Shown: in pieces, positions 27,065 to 35,832 of the stretch
Layout of the letters: each line of letters opens with the position of its first letter
Numbering within the stretch: the stretch's first letter is position 1
Source of the DNA: Ensifer adhaerens
Lineage (GTDB): Bacteria; Pseudomonadota; Alphaproteobacteria; Rhizobiales; Rhizobiaceae
DNA: 64,000 nucleotides
Assembly (NCBI RefSeq): GCF_002940685.1
Contig: NZ_PNFP01000002.1
Coordinates: forward strand, 496,001 to 560,000
Direction: 5' to 3'
Made by a program: the position numbers and the translations under genes
The notes under the pieces: model-generated
The model's database searches: none
The model's input: only the letters and a program-made list of their open reading frames with translations
What the model was told of the DNA's origin: nothing

Positions 27065-28388
27065 GCTTGCCTACTACCGGCCCTATGCGAAACAGACCGA
27101 GTTTCATGCGGCAGGCGCATGCTTTCGCGAGCGGCTGTTCATGGCCGGCAACCAGCTCGGCAAGACGCTGGCGGGGGCTGCGGAAGCGGCGATGCACCTG
27201 ACCGGAGACTATCCTCATTGGTGGGCGGGCCGACGGTTCGACCGGCCGATCACGATGATCGGCGGCTCGGAATCGCACGAGCTGACACGCGATGGCGTGC
27301 AGCGGCTGCTCGTCGGCCCGCCAATGAGCGAGGAGGACTGGGGCACCGGCTATCTGCCGAAGACCGCTCTATCAGGCTGGACCCGGCGTTCAAGCGCGTC
27401 CGGCGCGCTCGACAGCGTGACGGTGCGTCACGCTTCGGGCGGCACCTCGACGCTGCTTTTGAAAGCCTACGAGCAGGGACGGGCGAAGTGGCAGGCCAAT
27501 ACCGTGGACTATGTCTGGTTCGACGAGGAGCCGCCGGAGGACGTCTATTTCGAGGGCATCACCCGCACCAATGCGACGGGCGGTTCGGTCGCCGTGACCT
27601 TCACGCCGCTGAAAGGCATGAGCTCGGTCGTCAGCCGCTATCTCTTGGAACCTTCCGAGGACCGGACCGTGGTGACGATGACGATCGACGATGCCGAACA
27701 TTATACGCCGGAGGAGCGCGCGAAGATCGTCGCGAGCTATCCGGCGCACGAGAAGGAAGCGCGTACCAAGGGCGTGCCGACGCTGGGGTCCGGCCGGATC
27801 TTCCCGGTGACGGAGGAACAGATCCGCGTCGAGCCGTTCGAGATACCGCGCCACTGGGTGCAGATCGGCGGGCTCGATTTCGGCTGGGACCACCCCTTTG
27901 CCGCAGCGCTCTGCGCCTGGGACCGGGACGCCGACGTGTTTTACGTGACCCGCTGCTACCGCGAGCGCGAGGCGACGCCGATCATCCACGCGGCGGCACT
28001 CAAACCCTGGGGGGTCTGGCTGCCCTGGGCCTGGCCGCATGACGGGCTGCAACACGACAAGGGCTCGGGCGAGCAGCTCGCCGCCCAATATCGCGCGCAG
28101 GGGCTCGCCATGCTGGCTGAACGCGCAACCTTCGACGACGGCACCAACGGTGTCGAGGCGGGCATATCCGACATGCTGCAACGTATGCAGACCGGGCGCT
28201 TCAAGGTGTTTGCGACCGCTGGCGACTGGTTCGAGGAATTCAGGCTCTACCACCGCAAGGACGGCCGCATCGTCAAGGAACGCGACGACGTGATTTCGGC
28301 CAGCCGCTACGCGCTGATGATGAAACGCTTTGCCCGGGTGAAGGCGGACAACGCCGCCTGGGCTTTTATCGATCGGAAGGTTCTCTAG
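27006..28388 (+). CDS. Terminase large subunit
   Basis: 460 residues if begun at 27006; ATG 27021 with CGGGAG upstream is an equally good start. Walker A is FMAGNQLGKTLAG near residue 50. Walker B/catalytic Glu is YVWFDEEPPEDVYFEG, and VAVTFTPLKG is the coupling motif. The nuclease domain shows GGLDFGWDHPFAAALCAWDR and near the end KERDDVISASRYALMM, with the metal-binding Asp residues. It drives ATP-dependent DNA packaging into the head through the portal. The gene overlaps the small subunit and is followed without gap by the portal gene. Confidence 0.93.
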   Translation: MLRERMELAMEIGRRQKTNRLAYYRPYAKQTEFHAAGACFRERLFMAGNQLGKTLAGAAEAAMHLTGDYPHWWAGRRFDRPITMIGGSESHELTRDGVQRLLVGPPMSEEDWGTGYLPKTALSGWTRRSSASGALDSVTVRHASGGTSTLLLKAYEQGRAKWQANTVDYVWFDEEPPEDVYFEGITRTNATGGSVAVTFTPLKGMSSVVSRYLLEPSEDRTVVTMTIDDAEHYTPEERAKIVASYPAHEKEARTKGVPTLGSGRIFPVTEEQIRVEPFEIPRHWVQIGGLDFGWDHPFAAALCAWDRDADVFYVTRCYREREATPIIHAAALKPWGVWLPWAWPHDGLQHDKGSGEQLAAQYRAQGLAMLAERATFDDGTNGVEAGISDMLQRMQTGRFKVFATAGDWFEEFRLYHRKDGRIVKERDDVISASRYALMMKRFARVKADNAAWAFIDRKVL

Positions 28389-30446
28389 ATGGCAGCGATG
28401 ACGAAACCGGAACTGACTGAGATGGTGAGCCAGCTCGTCAGGGATTGCGAGGACTATCGCGACCAGCTCTCGGCACAGCGCGTGCGTGCGATGGAATATT
28501 ACGACGGCGTGATGGCCGACGTGCCGGCCGAAGCGAACCGCTCCAAGGTGGTTTCGCGCGATGTGCGGGCTGCGGTGAAGAAGGTGCTGCCTTCGCTCAT
28601 TCGCACCGTGCTCGGCAATGACAGGGTGGTGGAATACCAGCCGGTCAACCAGGGCGACGAGGCAGGTGCCGAGCAGGCGAGCGACTACATCAACTACATC
28701 GTCTTTCCCGAAAGCCACGGCTATGACGCGGTGCAGGATGCCGCCCATGACGCGCTGAAGCTTGGCAACGGCGTGATCCGCTGGTGGTACGAGAAGAGAA
28801 AGAGTGTCGAGGTTTCGACCCATAGCGGGCTCGACGAGGCGGCCCTGGTGCAGCTGATCGCCGACGACACGGTGGAGGTGCTGGAACAGGCGCAATCGGT
28901 CGAGCGGATCGAGCTGCCGACCGGGCCCGTCGAGCAGCCGGTCTTTGCCGTGAAGATCCGCCGCACGGCGGAACGCGGCGCGACAAGGCTTGCCGCCGTG
29001 CCGCTCGAGGAATTCCTCGTGCATCCGGATGCGATCTCGATCGACGACAGCCCTATTGCCGGGATCAAGCGGCGGATGCGCCGCTCGGACCTGATCGCCA
29101 TGGGCTATGACCGCGATCTCGTCGAAGGCTTTGCCATTGCCGGCAATGCGGATGGCGAGGACGAGGAATTCGCCCGCAGGCGCGGCATCTTCGGCGATGG
29201 CGAGGAGACGGCAACGGCGCTGCAGGAGGTGGACTATTACGAGCTCTACGTGAAGGTGGATGCCGATGATGACGGCATTGCGGAACTGCGCCGCCTGGTC
29301 TTTGCCGGCGGTACCGGGGCCGACAATCTGCTTGAGGATGCGGAATGGGACGAGGTGCCCTTTGCCGATCTCATCACCGAGCGGCGGCCGCACCAGCGCG
29401 AGGGCAATGCGATCACCGACGATATGGCGGAGATCCAGCGGGTCAAGACCGTGCTTCTGCGCCAGACGCTCGACAATCTCTACTGGCAGAACAACCAGCA
29501 GCCGATCGTGCAGGAAGGGGTGATCCAGAACCCGGAATCGGTGCTGAACCCCAAATTCGGCCAGCCGATCCGCGTCGGCCAGGGCGTCGATGTGCGCGGC
29601 GCCGTCGGCTATACGGCGGTGCCGTTCGTTGCGCGCGAATCCTTCTCCATGCTCGGTTATCTCGACCAGGAGGCGACCGACCGCACCGGTATTTCCGATG
29701 CCTCGAGCGGCATGGCGCCGGATGCGCTGCAGAACATGACGGCGAAGGCGACGGCGCTGGTCGAACAGGCCGGCATCGGCCAGACGGAGCTGATGGTGCG
29801 CACCTTTGCGCAAGGGCTGAGGCGGGTGTTTAGGGGTCTGCTCGGGCTCACCATCAAGCACCAGGACCGGCCGCGGGCAGTAAGGCTTCGCGGCAAGTGG
29901 GTGACCTTCGACCCGCGCCACTGGAACGCCGGCATGGATGCGACCGTCAACACCGGGCTTGGTGCCGGAACGCGCGAGCGCGACATGCTGATGATCCAGA
30001 TGATCCAGCAATTGCAGGAAAAACTGCTGACGACGCTCGGGCCGGACAATCCTTACGTTTCGCCCGACAACCTCTACAACGGCATCGCCAAGACCGTGGA
30101 GGCGGCGGGGCTGAAATCGCCGGACCTCTATTTCACCAAGCCGACGCCGGAGGAGATCCAGCGGCGGATGCAGGCGGCGCAGACGCAGCAACAACCCGAT
30201 GCAGCCATGCAGCAATTGCAGATGCAGATGCAGCTGGCGAACGAGAAGGCGCGTATGGACGGCGAAAACGCCAGGCGCAAGCTGGAGATGGAGCGCGAGC
30301 TGAAGCTTGCGGAGATCCAGCAGAACGGCGCGCTGAAGCGCTACCAGATCGACGCAGAACTCAACCTCAAACGTGAGCAGAACCTGGCCGAAATGGCCGG
30401 CGGAACGGCGCTGACGACAGCGCATATCGGAGGGTTGCCGGGATGA
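28389..30446 (+). CDS. Portal protein (P22-like, intact copy)
   Basis: 685 residues; the start ATG directly follows the terminase stop. The N-terminal part (RVRAMEYYDGVMADVP... SKVVSRDVRAAVKKVLPSL) and FPESHGYDAVQDAAHDALK resemble P22-like portals. The clip/stem region includes TLDNLYWQNNQQPIVQEG. The last 110 residues are Gln/Met/Glu-rich coiled coil and end in TTAHIGGLPG. The dodecamer would form the DNA gate at the head vertex. The final TGA overlaps the start of toxin A (ATGA). Its 3' part is copied at least seven times downstream; this is the only complete copy. Confidence 0.92.
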   Translation: MAAMTKPELTEMVSQLVRDCEDYRDQLSAQRVRAMEYYDGVMADVPAEANRSKVVSRDVRAAVKKVLPSLIRTVLGNDRVVEYQPVNQGDEAGAEQASDYINYIVFPESHGYDAVQDAAHDALKLGNGVIRWWYEKRKSVEVSTHSGLDEAALVQLIADDTVEVLEQAQSVERIELPTGPVEQPVFAVKIRRTAERGATRLAAVPLEEFLVHPDAISIDDSPIAGIKRRMRRSDLIAMGYDRDLVEGFAIAGNADGEDEEFARRRGIFGDGEETATALQEVDYYELYVKVDADDDGIAELRRLVFAGGTGADNLLEDAEWDEVPFADLITERRPHQREGNAITDDMAEIQRVKTVLLRQTLDNLYWQNNQQPIVQEGVIQNPESVLNPKFGQPIRVGQGVDVRGAVGYTAVPFVARESFSMLGYLDQEATDRTGISDASSGMAPDALQNMTAKATALVEQAGIGQTELMVRTFAQGLRRVFRGLLGLTIKHQDRPRAVRLRGKWVTFDPRHWNAGMDATVNTGLGAGTRERDMLMIQMIQQLQEKLLTTLGPDNPYVSPDNLYNGIAKTVEAAGLKSPDLYFTKPTPEEIQRRMQAAQTQQQPDAAMQQLQMQMQLANEKARMDGENARRKLEMERELKLAEIQQNGALKRYQIDAELNLKREQNLAEMAGGTALTTAHIGGLPG

Positions 30447-31348
30447 CGGACAGAACCAACAGGCTGGCTTACGACCCCGGTGGGCTTCTGACTGGCCGTT
30501 CGCTGGCCGGAGCGGCGACGCCTCTTGAACTCAGGGATTTTCGCGACGAGACGGGTCCGCGTCGAACACCTGTCGAACGGCATGCCGAAGATGCGAGCCC
30601 TGAGAACTGGCGGCGGGGTCTTATTCTTCCTTATGAGAAGAACACATCAACCGGCGAAACCAAGTGGGCTGTCCCCGGACTCCTCGAGGGCGTTTTCGAC
30701 AGCGGAATCCGGGCAGTCACGCTTCCCGGTCGAGCGATGCGCGGCGAAGTGCAGTTAACCGATGCAAACGGAAACGTCTCGCCAGATGCTATTGCGGAAA
30801 GCTTGAACTTTTCCGGCTGGACGCTCCCAACGTTTTCCGCCTCACGGGTGGGGGCCTCGGTCCCGAAAGGAACTGCTTCCGACCGCATGCCTGTTCAGCA
30901 ATTCGGCAACACCTCTCAAACGGCAAGGCGTGGACTTTCCGAGTGGACGCCCCAGGAAGATTTTTCGATGCATGCGGGCGTCAGCCCGACAGTTCGGTCA
31001 GCTGCAGAAGCCAAGAGTCTTGTTCTTTTTGACGAGGATTTTGCCCAGCGTCAAAGTGACTATGTGGTTCGTCGCCTTCTCGGAACGCCAACAACCCCCA
31101 ATGGTCGGCAAATTACGATTCACGCAGCTGATCGAATGGTCAACCCGCCCCCTGGGCGAGCGATCATGTCACCGGACGAGGTTGATAGTGTCTTGGACGG
31201 AGCAACCCGTATCGTAGGTCGAGCTGATCATCCACTAGGGTCGACCCTAAAAGTTGAAAACAGCAACATGCTTGGAAGACCACAGGTTGTCGTTGACGAA
31301 AAAACGGGTAAACGTGCAGTTACGGTAATAAATCCGAGAAGGCGATAG
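30443..31348 (+). CDS. Toxin A: phage-borne polymorphic toxin with DUF4258/BECR-like C-terminus
   Basis: 301 residues, started by the ATGA overlap with the portal stop. Residues 27-36 carry PLELRDFRDE, the form here of the motif common to the toxins of this array. The middle (about 60-130) holds WAVPGLLEGVFDSG and LPGRAMRGEV, a segment I associate with rhizobial phage head-linked effector proteins. The last 85 residues, ITIHAADRMVNPPPG... VDSVLDGATRIVG and KRAVTVINPRRR, resemble the DUF4258/colicin-D-like RNase fold (His and Arg as catalytic candidates). I infer an RNA-cleaving toxin neutralised by the small gene just downstream. Activity is not shown. Confidence 0.72.
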   Translation: MTDRTNRLAYDPGGLLTGRSLAGAATPLELRDFRDETGPRRTPVERHAEDASPENWRRGLILPYEKNTSTGETKWAVPGLLEGVFDSGIRAVTLPGRAMRGEVQLTDANGNVSPDAIAESLNFSGWTLPTFSASRVGASVPKGTASDRMPVQQFGNTSQTARRGLSEWTPQEDFSMHAGVSPTVRSAAEAKSLVLFDEDFAQRQSDYVVRRLLGTPTTPNGRQITIHAADRMVNPPPGRAIMSPDEVDSVLDGATRIVGRADHPLGSTLKVENSNMLGRPQVVVDEKTGKRAVTVINPRRR

Positions 31349-31352
31349 TCCG

Positions 31353-31595
31353 ATGAAGAAGTCTATTGAGGCCATGCTGGACGAGTTCATCGCCGCAGAG
31401 AGCCCCAGCATTCTCCTGGCAAACGAGATCGAGGTCGCGTTGGATGAGGCCTATCCGGATAACGATTATGTTCAAGACTTGGTAGGCATGCTTGCCATGT
31501 ATCGCCCGGAAGGCGGCGAATTTCTTTACAATGCTGAGGCAATGCGCGCCAAGCTGCTACGCGCAAGGGACTATTTGTCCGGCTTGGCAGATTGA
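31353..31595 (+). CDS. Immunity protein A (cognate to toxin A, inferred)
   Basis: 80 residues, starting four bases after toxin A ends. Acidic and helical: SIEAMLDEFIAAESPSILL and EALDEAYPDND-like acidic patches, as is usual for inhibitors of basic nuclease toxins. A second copy with a stop codon lies at 42552-42794. No family named. Toxin/immunity pairing is inferred from order, spacing and charge. Confidence 0.7.
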   Translation: MKKSIEAMLDEFIAAESPSILLANEIEVALDEAYPDNDYVQDLVGMLAMYRPEGGEFLYNAEAMRAKLLRARDYLSGLAD

Positions 31596-31606
31596 AAACT
31601 GGGCAC

Positions 31607-31827
31607 GATGGGCGACCTCCATGTCGCCGTCGCCTCGGATTTCGGCTCGCAATCAGTAATTGCATGGCAATAGAAGTACATTTCTTGCGAGCGCAATTGC
31701 GTCGTAATCTATCGCGAGATCAGACGGGCAGCCGTCTGGCGGCGCTGCTGCTTGGCTGACGAGTGGATCTTGCGAGGCTTCTATGCACTATACGCTTCTC
31801 AATACCGTGCGTATGGTTCTCAGCTGA
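31607..31827 (+). repeat. Duplicated cassette leader, copy 1
   Basis: This stretch matches 39061-39283 closely: ATGGGCGACCTCCA, CAGTAATTGCATGGCAAT, GGCGGCGCTGCTGC and GAGTGGATCTTGCGAGGCTT recur in the same order. Both copies lead into the start of a membrane immunity gene, so it is probably the promoter or leader of that gene type. Confidence 0.85.
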
Positions 31828-32033
31828 TGATCGTGCCGCTTGGATATTTCGTCGTTGTCGACGGCATGCACAGCGCCAATCTTCTTCGTGAAACAATTGA
31901 AATTGTCGTTATCTTTGGTCTTCTTGGACCCCAAACCTTCGTGTTTCTGCTGACCTACATCGTGCTCGATCTTCCCGTCAGAAAATTTTCCAAGGCACAG
32001 ACAGCGGTGCCTGCGCGCGAGAGCACGATCTAG
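31783..32033 (+). pseudogene. Deleted membrane immunity gene (type C)
   Basis: It starts as MHYTLLNTVRMVLS, identical in type to the gene at 39238, but hits TGA after 14 codons. In another frame IVPLGYFVVV... FGLLGPQTFVFLLTYI continues and aligns with the second half of the 39238 product. An internal deletion removed the first helices and shifted the frame. No toxin C lies directly upstream, so this is a remnant. Confidence 0.75.
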
Positions 32034-32062
32034 CAGTCGCCAACTCCGTAGCGCGCTCACCT

Positions 32063-32427
32063 GCATTGCCAAGACCGTGGAGGCGGCGGGGCTGAAATCG
32101 CCCGATCTCTACTTCACCAAGCCGACGCCCGAGGACATTGAGCGGCGGATGCAGGCGGCCCAGCCGCAGCAACAGCCTGATACAGGCATGCAGCAACTGC
32201 AGATGCAGATGCAACTGGCGAACGAGAAGGCGCGCATGGACGGCGACACCGCCAGGCGCAAGCTGGAGATGGAGCGCGAGCTGAAACTTGCGGAGATCCA
32301 GCAGGACGGGGCGCTCAAACGCTACCAGATCGACGCCGAGCTCAACCTGAAACGCGAGCAGAACCTGGCCGAAATGGCCGGCGGAACGGCGCTGACGACA
32401 GCGCATATCGGAGGGATTCCGGGATGA
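32063..32427 (+). pseudogene. Portal 3' fragment P1 (copy of 30082-30446)
   Basis: 365 bases collinear with the last 365 bases of the portal gene, reading IAKTVEAAGLKSPDLYFTKP to AHIGGIPG. It lacks any portal start and is too short to function. It differs from the portal at scattered bases (for example AAATCGCCCGA where the portal has AAATCGCCGGA), and several of these changes are shared with other fragments. Its stop overlaps the toxin B1 start by ATGA exactly as in the intact gene. Confidence 0.93.
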
Positions 32428-33092
32428 GACGGATCAGCAATTTCGACGATTTTTATGAAGCGCCGATCGGGCTTGGGGGCGCGCTCGAGCTTCGCGATTT
32501 TGGCGAGGAGGCGAACAGTTGGGCGTCAAATCGGGGCCAGCGCGTCGGAGCGGAGGGCCGGGGCGGAGCAGAGTACGCCCAGGCACGGCCGCCGACGCGG
32601 CGCGGGCTCCCGGCGAGAAGCCCCGCTCAAGAGGTGATCGCGGACCAGATTGTGCGGGTGGAGCAGGCGATACGTCGCTTCAATCCCAATGAGGCGTTTC
32701 TGAACCCTCCAGGGGGCTCTCATTCGCCGCAGACGCTGCAATCTCTGCAGCGCAGGCTCGAAGAGCTTCAGAGAGCTTCCGTTTATGACCGCAACACCGG
32801 CTGGCCCGTCCAGCGCTTCATCGGCGACGGACTGGGCAACAACATGATTGAGCCGTTGGGAGGCAGCACAGTGCCCGGAAACAATCCGGTTGACACGCAC
32901 ACGCGCTACCCCAATGGTTCAAACTATCAGAGGCTGAATCCGGAGGGGCACAGGGACGACCCAACTTCGCACGGGCATGGGCACCTTGAGGGGGTTGGCA
33001 CCGGAAGAAAGGGACAGGGGCCCTCCATCGGCACCGACGGAAACATCGTACCTTGGAATAGTCCAGGCGCACATTGGCCGGTAAGGAAGTGA
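32424..33092 (+). CDS. Toxin B1: His-rich polymorphic toxin
   Basis: 222 residues, coupled to portal fragment P1. Residues 19-32 carry GALELRDFGEEANS, the shared array motif. A variable helical linker follows (VIADQIVRVEQAIRRFNP, LQRRLEELQR). The C-terminal toxin domain begins at about residue 145: IEPLGGSTVPG, DTHTRYPNGSNYQRL, HGHGHLEG, GQGPSIG and AHWPVRK. The invariant HxHxH-like cluster and the Ser/Asn/His residues suggest a metal-using nuclease; from memory it resembles the polymorphic toxin type 24 class. Inhibited, by inference, by the gene two bases after it. Paralogues: 35833 intact; 37348, 37967 and 41562 broken. Confidence 0.75.
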   Translation: MRRISNFDDFYEAPIGLGGALELRDFGEEANSWASNRGQRVGAEGRGGAEYAQARPPTRRGLPARSPAQEVIADQIVRVEQAIRRFNPNEAFLNPPGGSHSPQTLQSLQRRLEELQRASVYDRNTGWPVQRFIGDGLGNNMIEPLGGSTVPGNNPVDTHTRYPNGSNYQRLNPEGHRDDPTSHGHGHLEGVGTGRKGQGPSIGTDGNIVPWNSPGAHWPVRK

Positions 33093-33093
33093 A

Positions 33094-33492
33094 ATGAAGC
33101 CCGACGAATTCCTGGAGACACTTTACTTGGGCGACCGCGGTTGCAAGGCTGTGCTGCTCGATGGCTGGAACGACGAGGTCAAAATCCAGATCGATCTGAT
33201 ATCGCGAAAGCGATCTGAGACGTGGGACTTCTATTCGGCAGAAGACGTGGAGGACGGGTTTCTGGTATTCGAAGGTGTCGATTACGTTTCCTTCGATCCG
33301 CCTGGCTATGTGCCGAATGACGAGATCGGCGACAGGCAATTCCTCGGCTATGACGGCGATCGCTTCACACTGATGATCGAACTCGGGCATTGTGACTCGA
33401 CTGGGAAATACACCAACGTGAAGACGACGATCCGTGCCAAGTCGGTTGCGATCGAAAGGCCAGGCGAGGAAAGCGCGCGGATCAGGGACTAG
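33094..33492 (+). CDS. Immunity protein B1
   Basis: 132 residues, AAGGAAGTGAA upstream, two bases after toxin B1. It is one of six paralogues in the array: start MKPDEFLETLYLGDRGCK, core EDVEDGFLVFEGVDYVSFD, end ERPGEESARIRD. The core is acidic and beta-rich, as expected for an inhibitor that binds a basic toxin face. Copies differ most in residues 95-115, which I take as the specificity segment. Confidence 0.78.
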   Translation: MKPDEFLETLYLGDRGCKAVLLDGWNDEVKIQIDLISRKRSETWDFYSAEDVEDGFLVFEGVDYVSFDPPGYVPNDEIGDRQFLGYDGDRFTLMIELGHCDSTGKYTNVKTTIRAKSVAIERPGEESARIRD

Positions 33493-33505
33493 GCTGAGGC
33501 CGGGC

Positions 33506-33708
33506 GCGCCAGACGCTCGACAATCTCTACTGGCAGAACAACCAGCAGCCGATCGTGCAGGATGGGGTGATCCAGAACCCGGAATCGGTGCTGAACCCGA
33601 AATTCGGCCAGCCGATCCGCGTCGGCCAGGGCGTCGATGTGCGCGGCGCCGTCGGCTATACGGCGGTGCCGTTCGTGGCGCGGTAATCCTTCTCCATGCT
33701 CGGCTATC
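33506..33708 (+). pseudogene. Portal internal fragment P2
   Basis: Collinear with portal positions 29458-29662 (TLDNLYWQNNQQPIVQ to the GYTAVPFVAR segment). The Glu codon after VAR is replaced by a TAA stop (CGG TAA TCC). It breaks off at CGGCTATCCGCT, exactly where other fragments carry the inserted repeat at 34899, so it probably derives from a copy already containing that insertion. Confidence 0.9.
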
Positions 33709-33721
33709 CGCTCCGAACACG

Positions 33722-33931
33722 ATGAAGACGATGGCGCCCGAAACGGCCGCGCGCATTCGGTCCTATGTCAATGAGCATCCCAAGCTTCGCGACATTATCC
33801 AGTTCAATGGCAAGATTCTTCCCTACGCTGCCCCTGTCGGGCTGTCCTATCAGCAATTGTTGAAACCGGAGGATGAAAAGCCTGTTCCTGCCGGCCGAAC
33901 GTATGGCAGGCTCTATGAGGCAGGGCGTTGA
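33722..33931 (+). CDS. Small hypothetical protein in the array
   Basis: 69 residues, directly behind fragment P2. MKTMAPETAARIRSYVNEH and LRDIIQFNGKILPYAAPVGL read as a natural small protein. No family recognised. It may be the end of a displaced toxin or an immunity remnant. No clear ribosome site. Confidence 0.4.
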   Translation: MKTMAPETAARIRSYVNEHPKLRDIIQFNGKILPYAAPVGLSYQQLLKPEDEKPVPAGRTYGRLYEAGR

Positions 33932-33942
33932 CATGCCGGCGC

Positions 33943-33971
33943 TTGACATTCCCTGAAAAGCTAGGAGTATT
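33943..33971 (+). promoter_or_regulatory. Possible sigma-70-type promoter for the Trp-rich gene
   Basis: TTGACA at 33943-33948 is followed 17 bases later by AGTATT (33966-33971). It lies about 37 bases before ATG 34008, with GGGAGGACG in between. The -10 match is weak. Confidence 0.35.
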
Positions 33972-34007
33972 TTCCTTGTTGGTCGGGCCGGTGGGAGGAC
34001 GCGTGGA

Positions 34008-34685
34008 ATGAAGCAGGCTAAGCCGGCGCCGCCGGCGCAGGATGAGATTTGGACCGCTGACCGCCCTCGGCGCAGGGACACTGTCGTGATCGAGGACGAC
34101 GGCCCTTACAATCGCTGGCCAAGGTGGGCTTGGAAACCGGAGAAAAGCGAGGAGATCCAGTCCTTCATGCGCCAATGCGCGGCGCTTCAGGAGGTTGACC
34201 CTAAGGCCGATAAACGTTGGCACGCCGAGTCTGAGCATTTTGCACCGTGGCGTGAGGCACGTGAGCTCGAGGACCAATGGTGGGACGGGGACTGGCGACT
34301 TCGCGAAACTATGGCCGCGCGAAGGCCCGCTCGCAGACAGGACAGTTGGCTACGTGCCGGCATGAAGCTGGACGAAGCAAGGCGTGGTCAGTATTGGCTC
34401 TGTCGTACAAGGGCGGAGTTGGCGCGGGCGGAATTGCGCAACAAGGATCCTGACGCGGACGACCCGGCGGCGGCTCGCAACTGGTTCGAGCAATGCCAAT
34501 GGTTCGAAAAATTCCTCGCCGAATGCTGGAGCGCAGAATGCGAACGGGTCGAGCTTGACCAAGGGGATAGCCGCAGGCAGCCGGATAGCGCCGATCTTCG
34601 TCGATGGAGAGCAGAACGGCAGTTTGAAAGAATGATGGAGCTGCGGTGGTCTCATCAGAGAGAATTAAGCAAGAATAAAGCATAG
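34008..34685 (+). CDS. Trp- and Arg-rich hypothetical protein in the array
   Basis: 225 residues with about fifteen tryptophans (RWPRWAWKPEKSEEI, QWWDGDWRLRE, NWFEQCQWFEKFLAECW). Predicted to be helical and highly charged. No family recognised. It does not carry the N-terminal motif of the toxins, has its own ribosome site (GGGAGGACG) and a possible promoter. It could be an immunity protein, a defence gene or an unrelated passenger. Portal-like DNA resumes 18 bases later. Confidence 0.55.
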   Translation: MKQAKPAPPAQDEIWTADRPRRRDTVVIEDDGPYNRWPRWAWKPEKSEEIQSFMRQCAALQEVDPKADKRWHAESEHFAPWREARELEDQWWDGDWRLRETMAARRPARRQDSWLRAGMKLDEARRGQYWLCRTRAELARAELRNKDPDADDPAAARNWFEQCQWFEKFLAECWSAECERVELDQGDSRRQPDSADLRRWRAERQFERMMELRWSHQRELSKNKA

Positions 34686-34898
34686 AGGGGACTGACCCAG
34701 GGTGCTCGACAATCTCTACTGGCAGAACAACCAGTAGCCGATCGTGCAGGAAGGGGTGATCCAGAACCCGGAATCGGTGCTGAACCCGACGTTCGGCCAG
34801 CCGATCCGCGTCGGCCAGGGCGTCGATGTGCGCGGCGCCGTCGGCTATACGGCAGTGCCGTTCGTTGCGCGCGAATCCTTTTCCATGCTCGGCTATCC

Positions 34899-34957
34899 GC
34901 TTCTTGAGATGCGCAATTTCGAACGGAAAGCCGCTTCACACTTTTCCTGAAATTGCA
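34899..34957 (+). repeat. Interspersed repeat inserted in portal fragment, copy a
   Basis: GATGCGCAATTTCGAACGGA and CCGCTTCACACTTTTCCTGA read as a known type of rhizobial intergenic element. It replaces about 7 bases of portal sequence. An almost identical copy sits at the same place in fragment P4 (37127-37184), so it was inserted before that duplication. Confidence 0.8.
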
Positions 34958-35324
34958 GCAGGAGGCGACCGACCGCACCGGCATTTCCGACGCCTCGAGC
35001 GGCATGGCGCCGGACGCGCTGCAGAACATGACGGCGAAGGCGACGGCGCTTGTCGAGCAGGCCGGCATCGGCCAGACGGAGCTGATGGTGCGCACCTTTG
35101 CGCAAGGGCTTCGTCGGGTGTTCAGGGGTCTGCTCGGGCTGACCATCAAGCACCAGGACCGGCCGCGGGCGGTACGGCTGCGCGGCAAATGGGTGACCTT
35201 CGACCCGCGCCACTGGAACGCCGGCATGGATGCGACCGTCAACATCGGGCTTGGTGCGGGCACCCGCGAGCGCGACATGCTGATGATCCAGATGATCCAG
35301 CAATTGCAGGAGAAACTGCTCCTG

Positions 35325-35424
35325 CATGTTTCCATAAATCCTCGCGGATTTAAGGGAAAAAACATGCAGCACTTCAAAGTGTTACAGCGACCTTTGCGCG
35401 TCTTTTTAAGACGCGCGGCGCTGT
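35325..35424 (+). repeat. Second interspersed repeat inserted in portal fragment P3
   Basis: Begins CTGCATGTTTCCATAAATCC, contains ACATGCAGCACTTCAAAGTG and ends with GACGCGCGGCGCTGT. It contains an inverted pair (GCATGTTT.../...AAACATGC), so it can fold. I recognise it as a common intergenic element of Rhizobiaceae. It proves that this portal copy is not under selection for protein. Confidence 0.75.
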
Positions 35425-35832
35425 GGCGACGCTCGGGCCGCACAATCCATACGTCTCGCCCGACAATCTCTACAACGGCATTGCCAAGACGGTGGAGGCG
35501 GCGGGGCTGAAATCGCCCGACCTCTATTTCACCAAGCCGACGCCCGAGGACATCCAGAAGCGGATGCAGGCGGCTGAGCCGCAGCAACAGGCTGACGTGG
35601 GCATGCAGCAACTGCAGATGCAGCTGGCGAACGAGAAGGCGCGCATGGACGGCGAAAACGCCAGGCGGAAGCTCGAGATGGAGCGTGAACTGAAGCTTGC
35701 GGAGATCCAGCAGGACGGCGCGCTCAAACGCTACCAGATCGACGCCGAACTCAACCTGAAACGCGAACAGAACCTGGCCGAAATGGCCGGTGGAGCGGCG
35801 CTGACGACGGCGCATATCGGAGGGATGCCGGG

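Noticed and set aside
27390-30425. Minus-strand open frame of 1011 codons
   Set aside because: It lies opposite terminase and portal, has no ribosome site and has composition typical of the antisense of GC-rich genes; the plus strand carries clear Walker and portal motifs.
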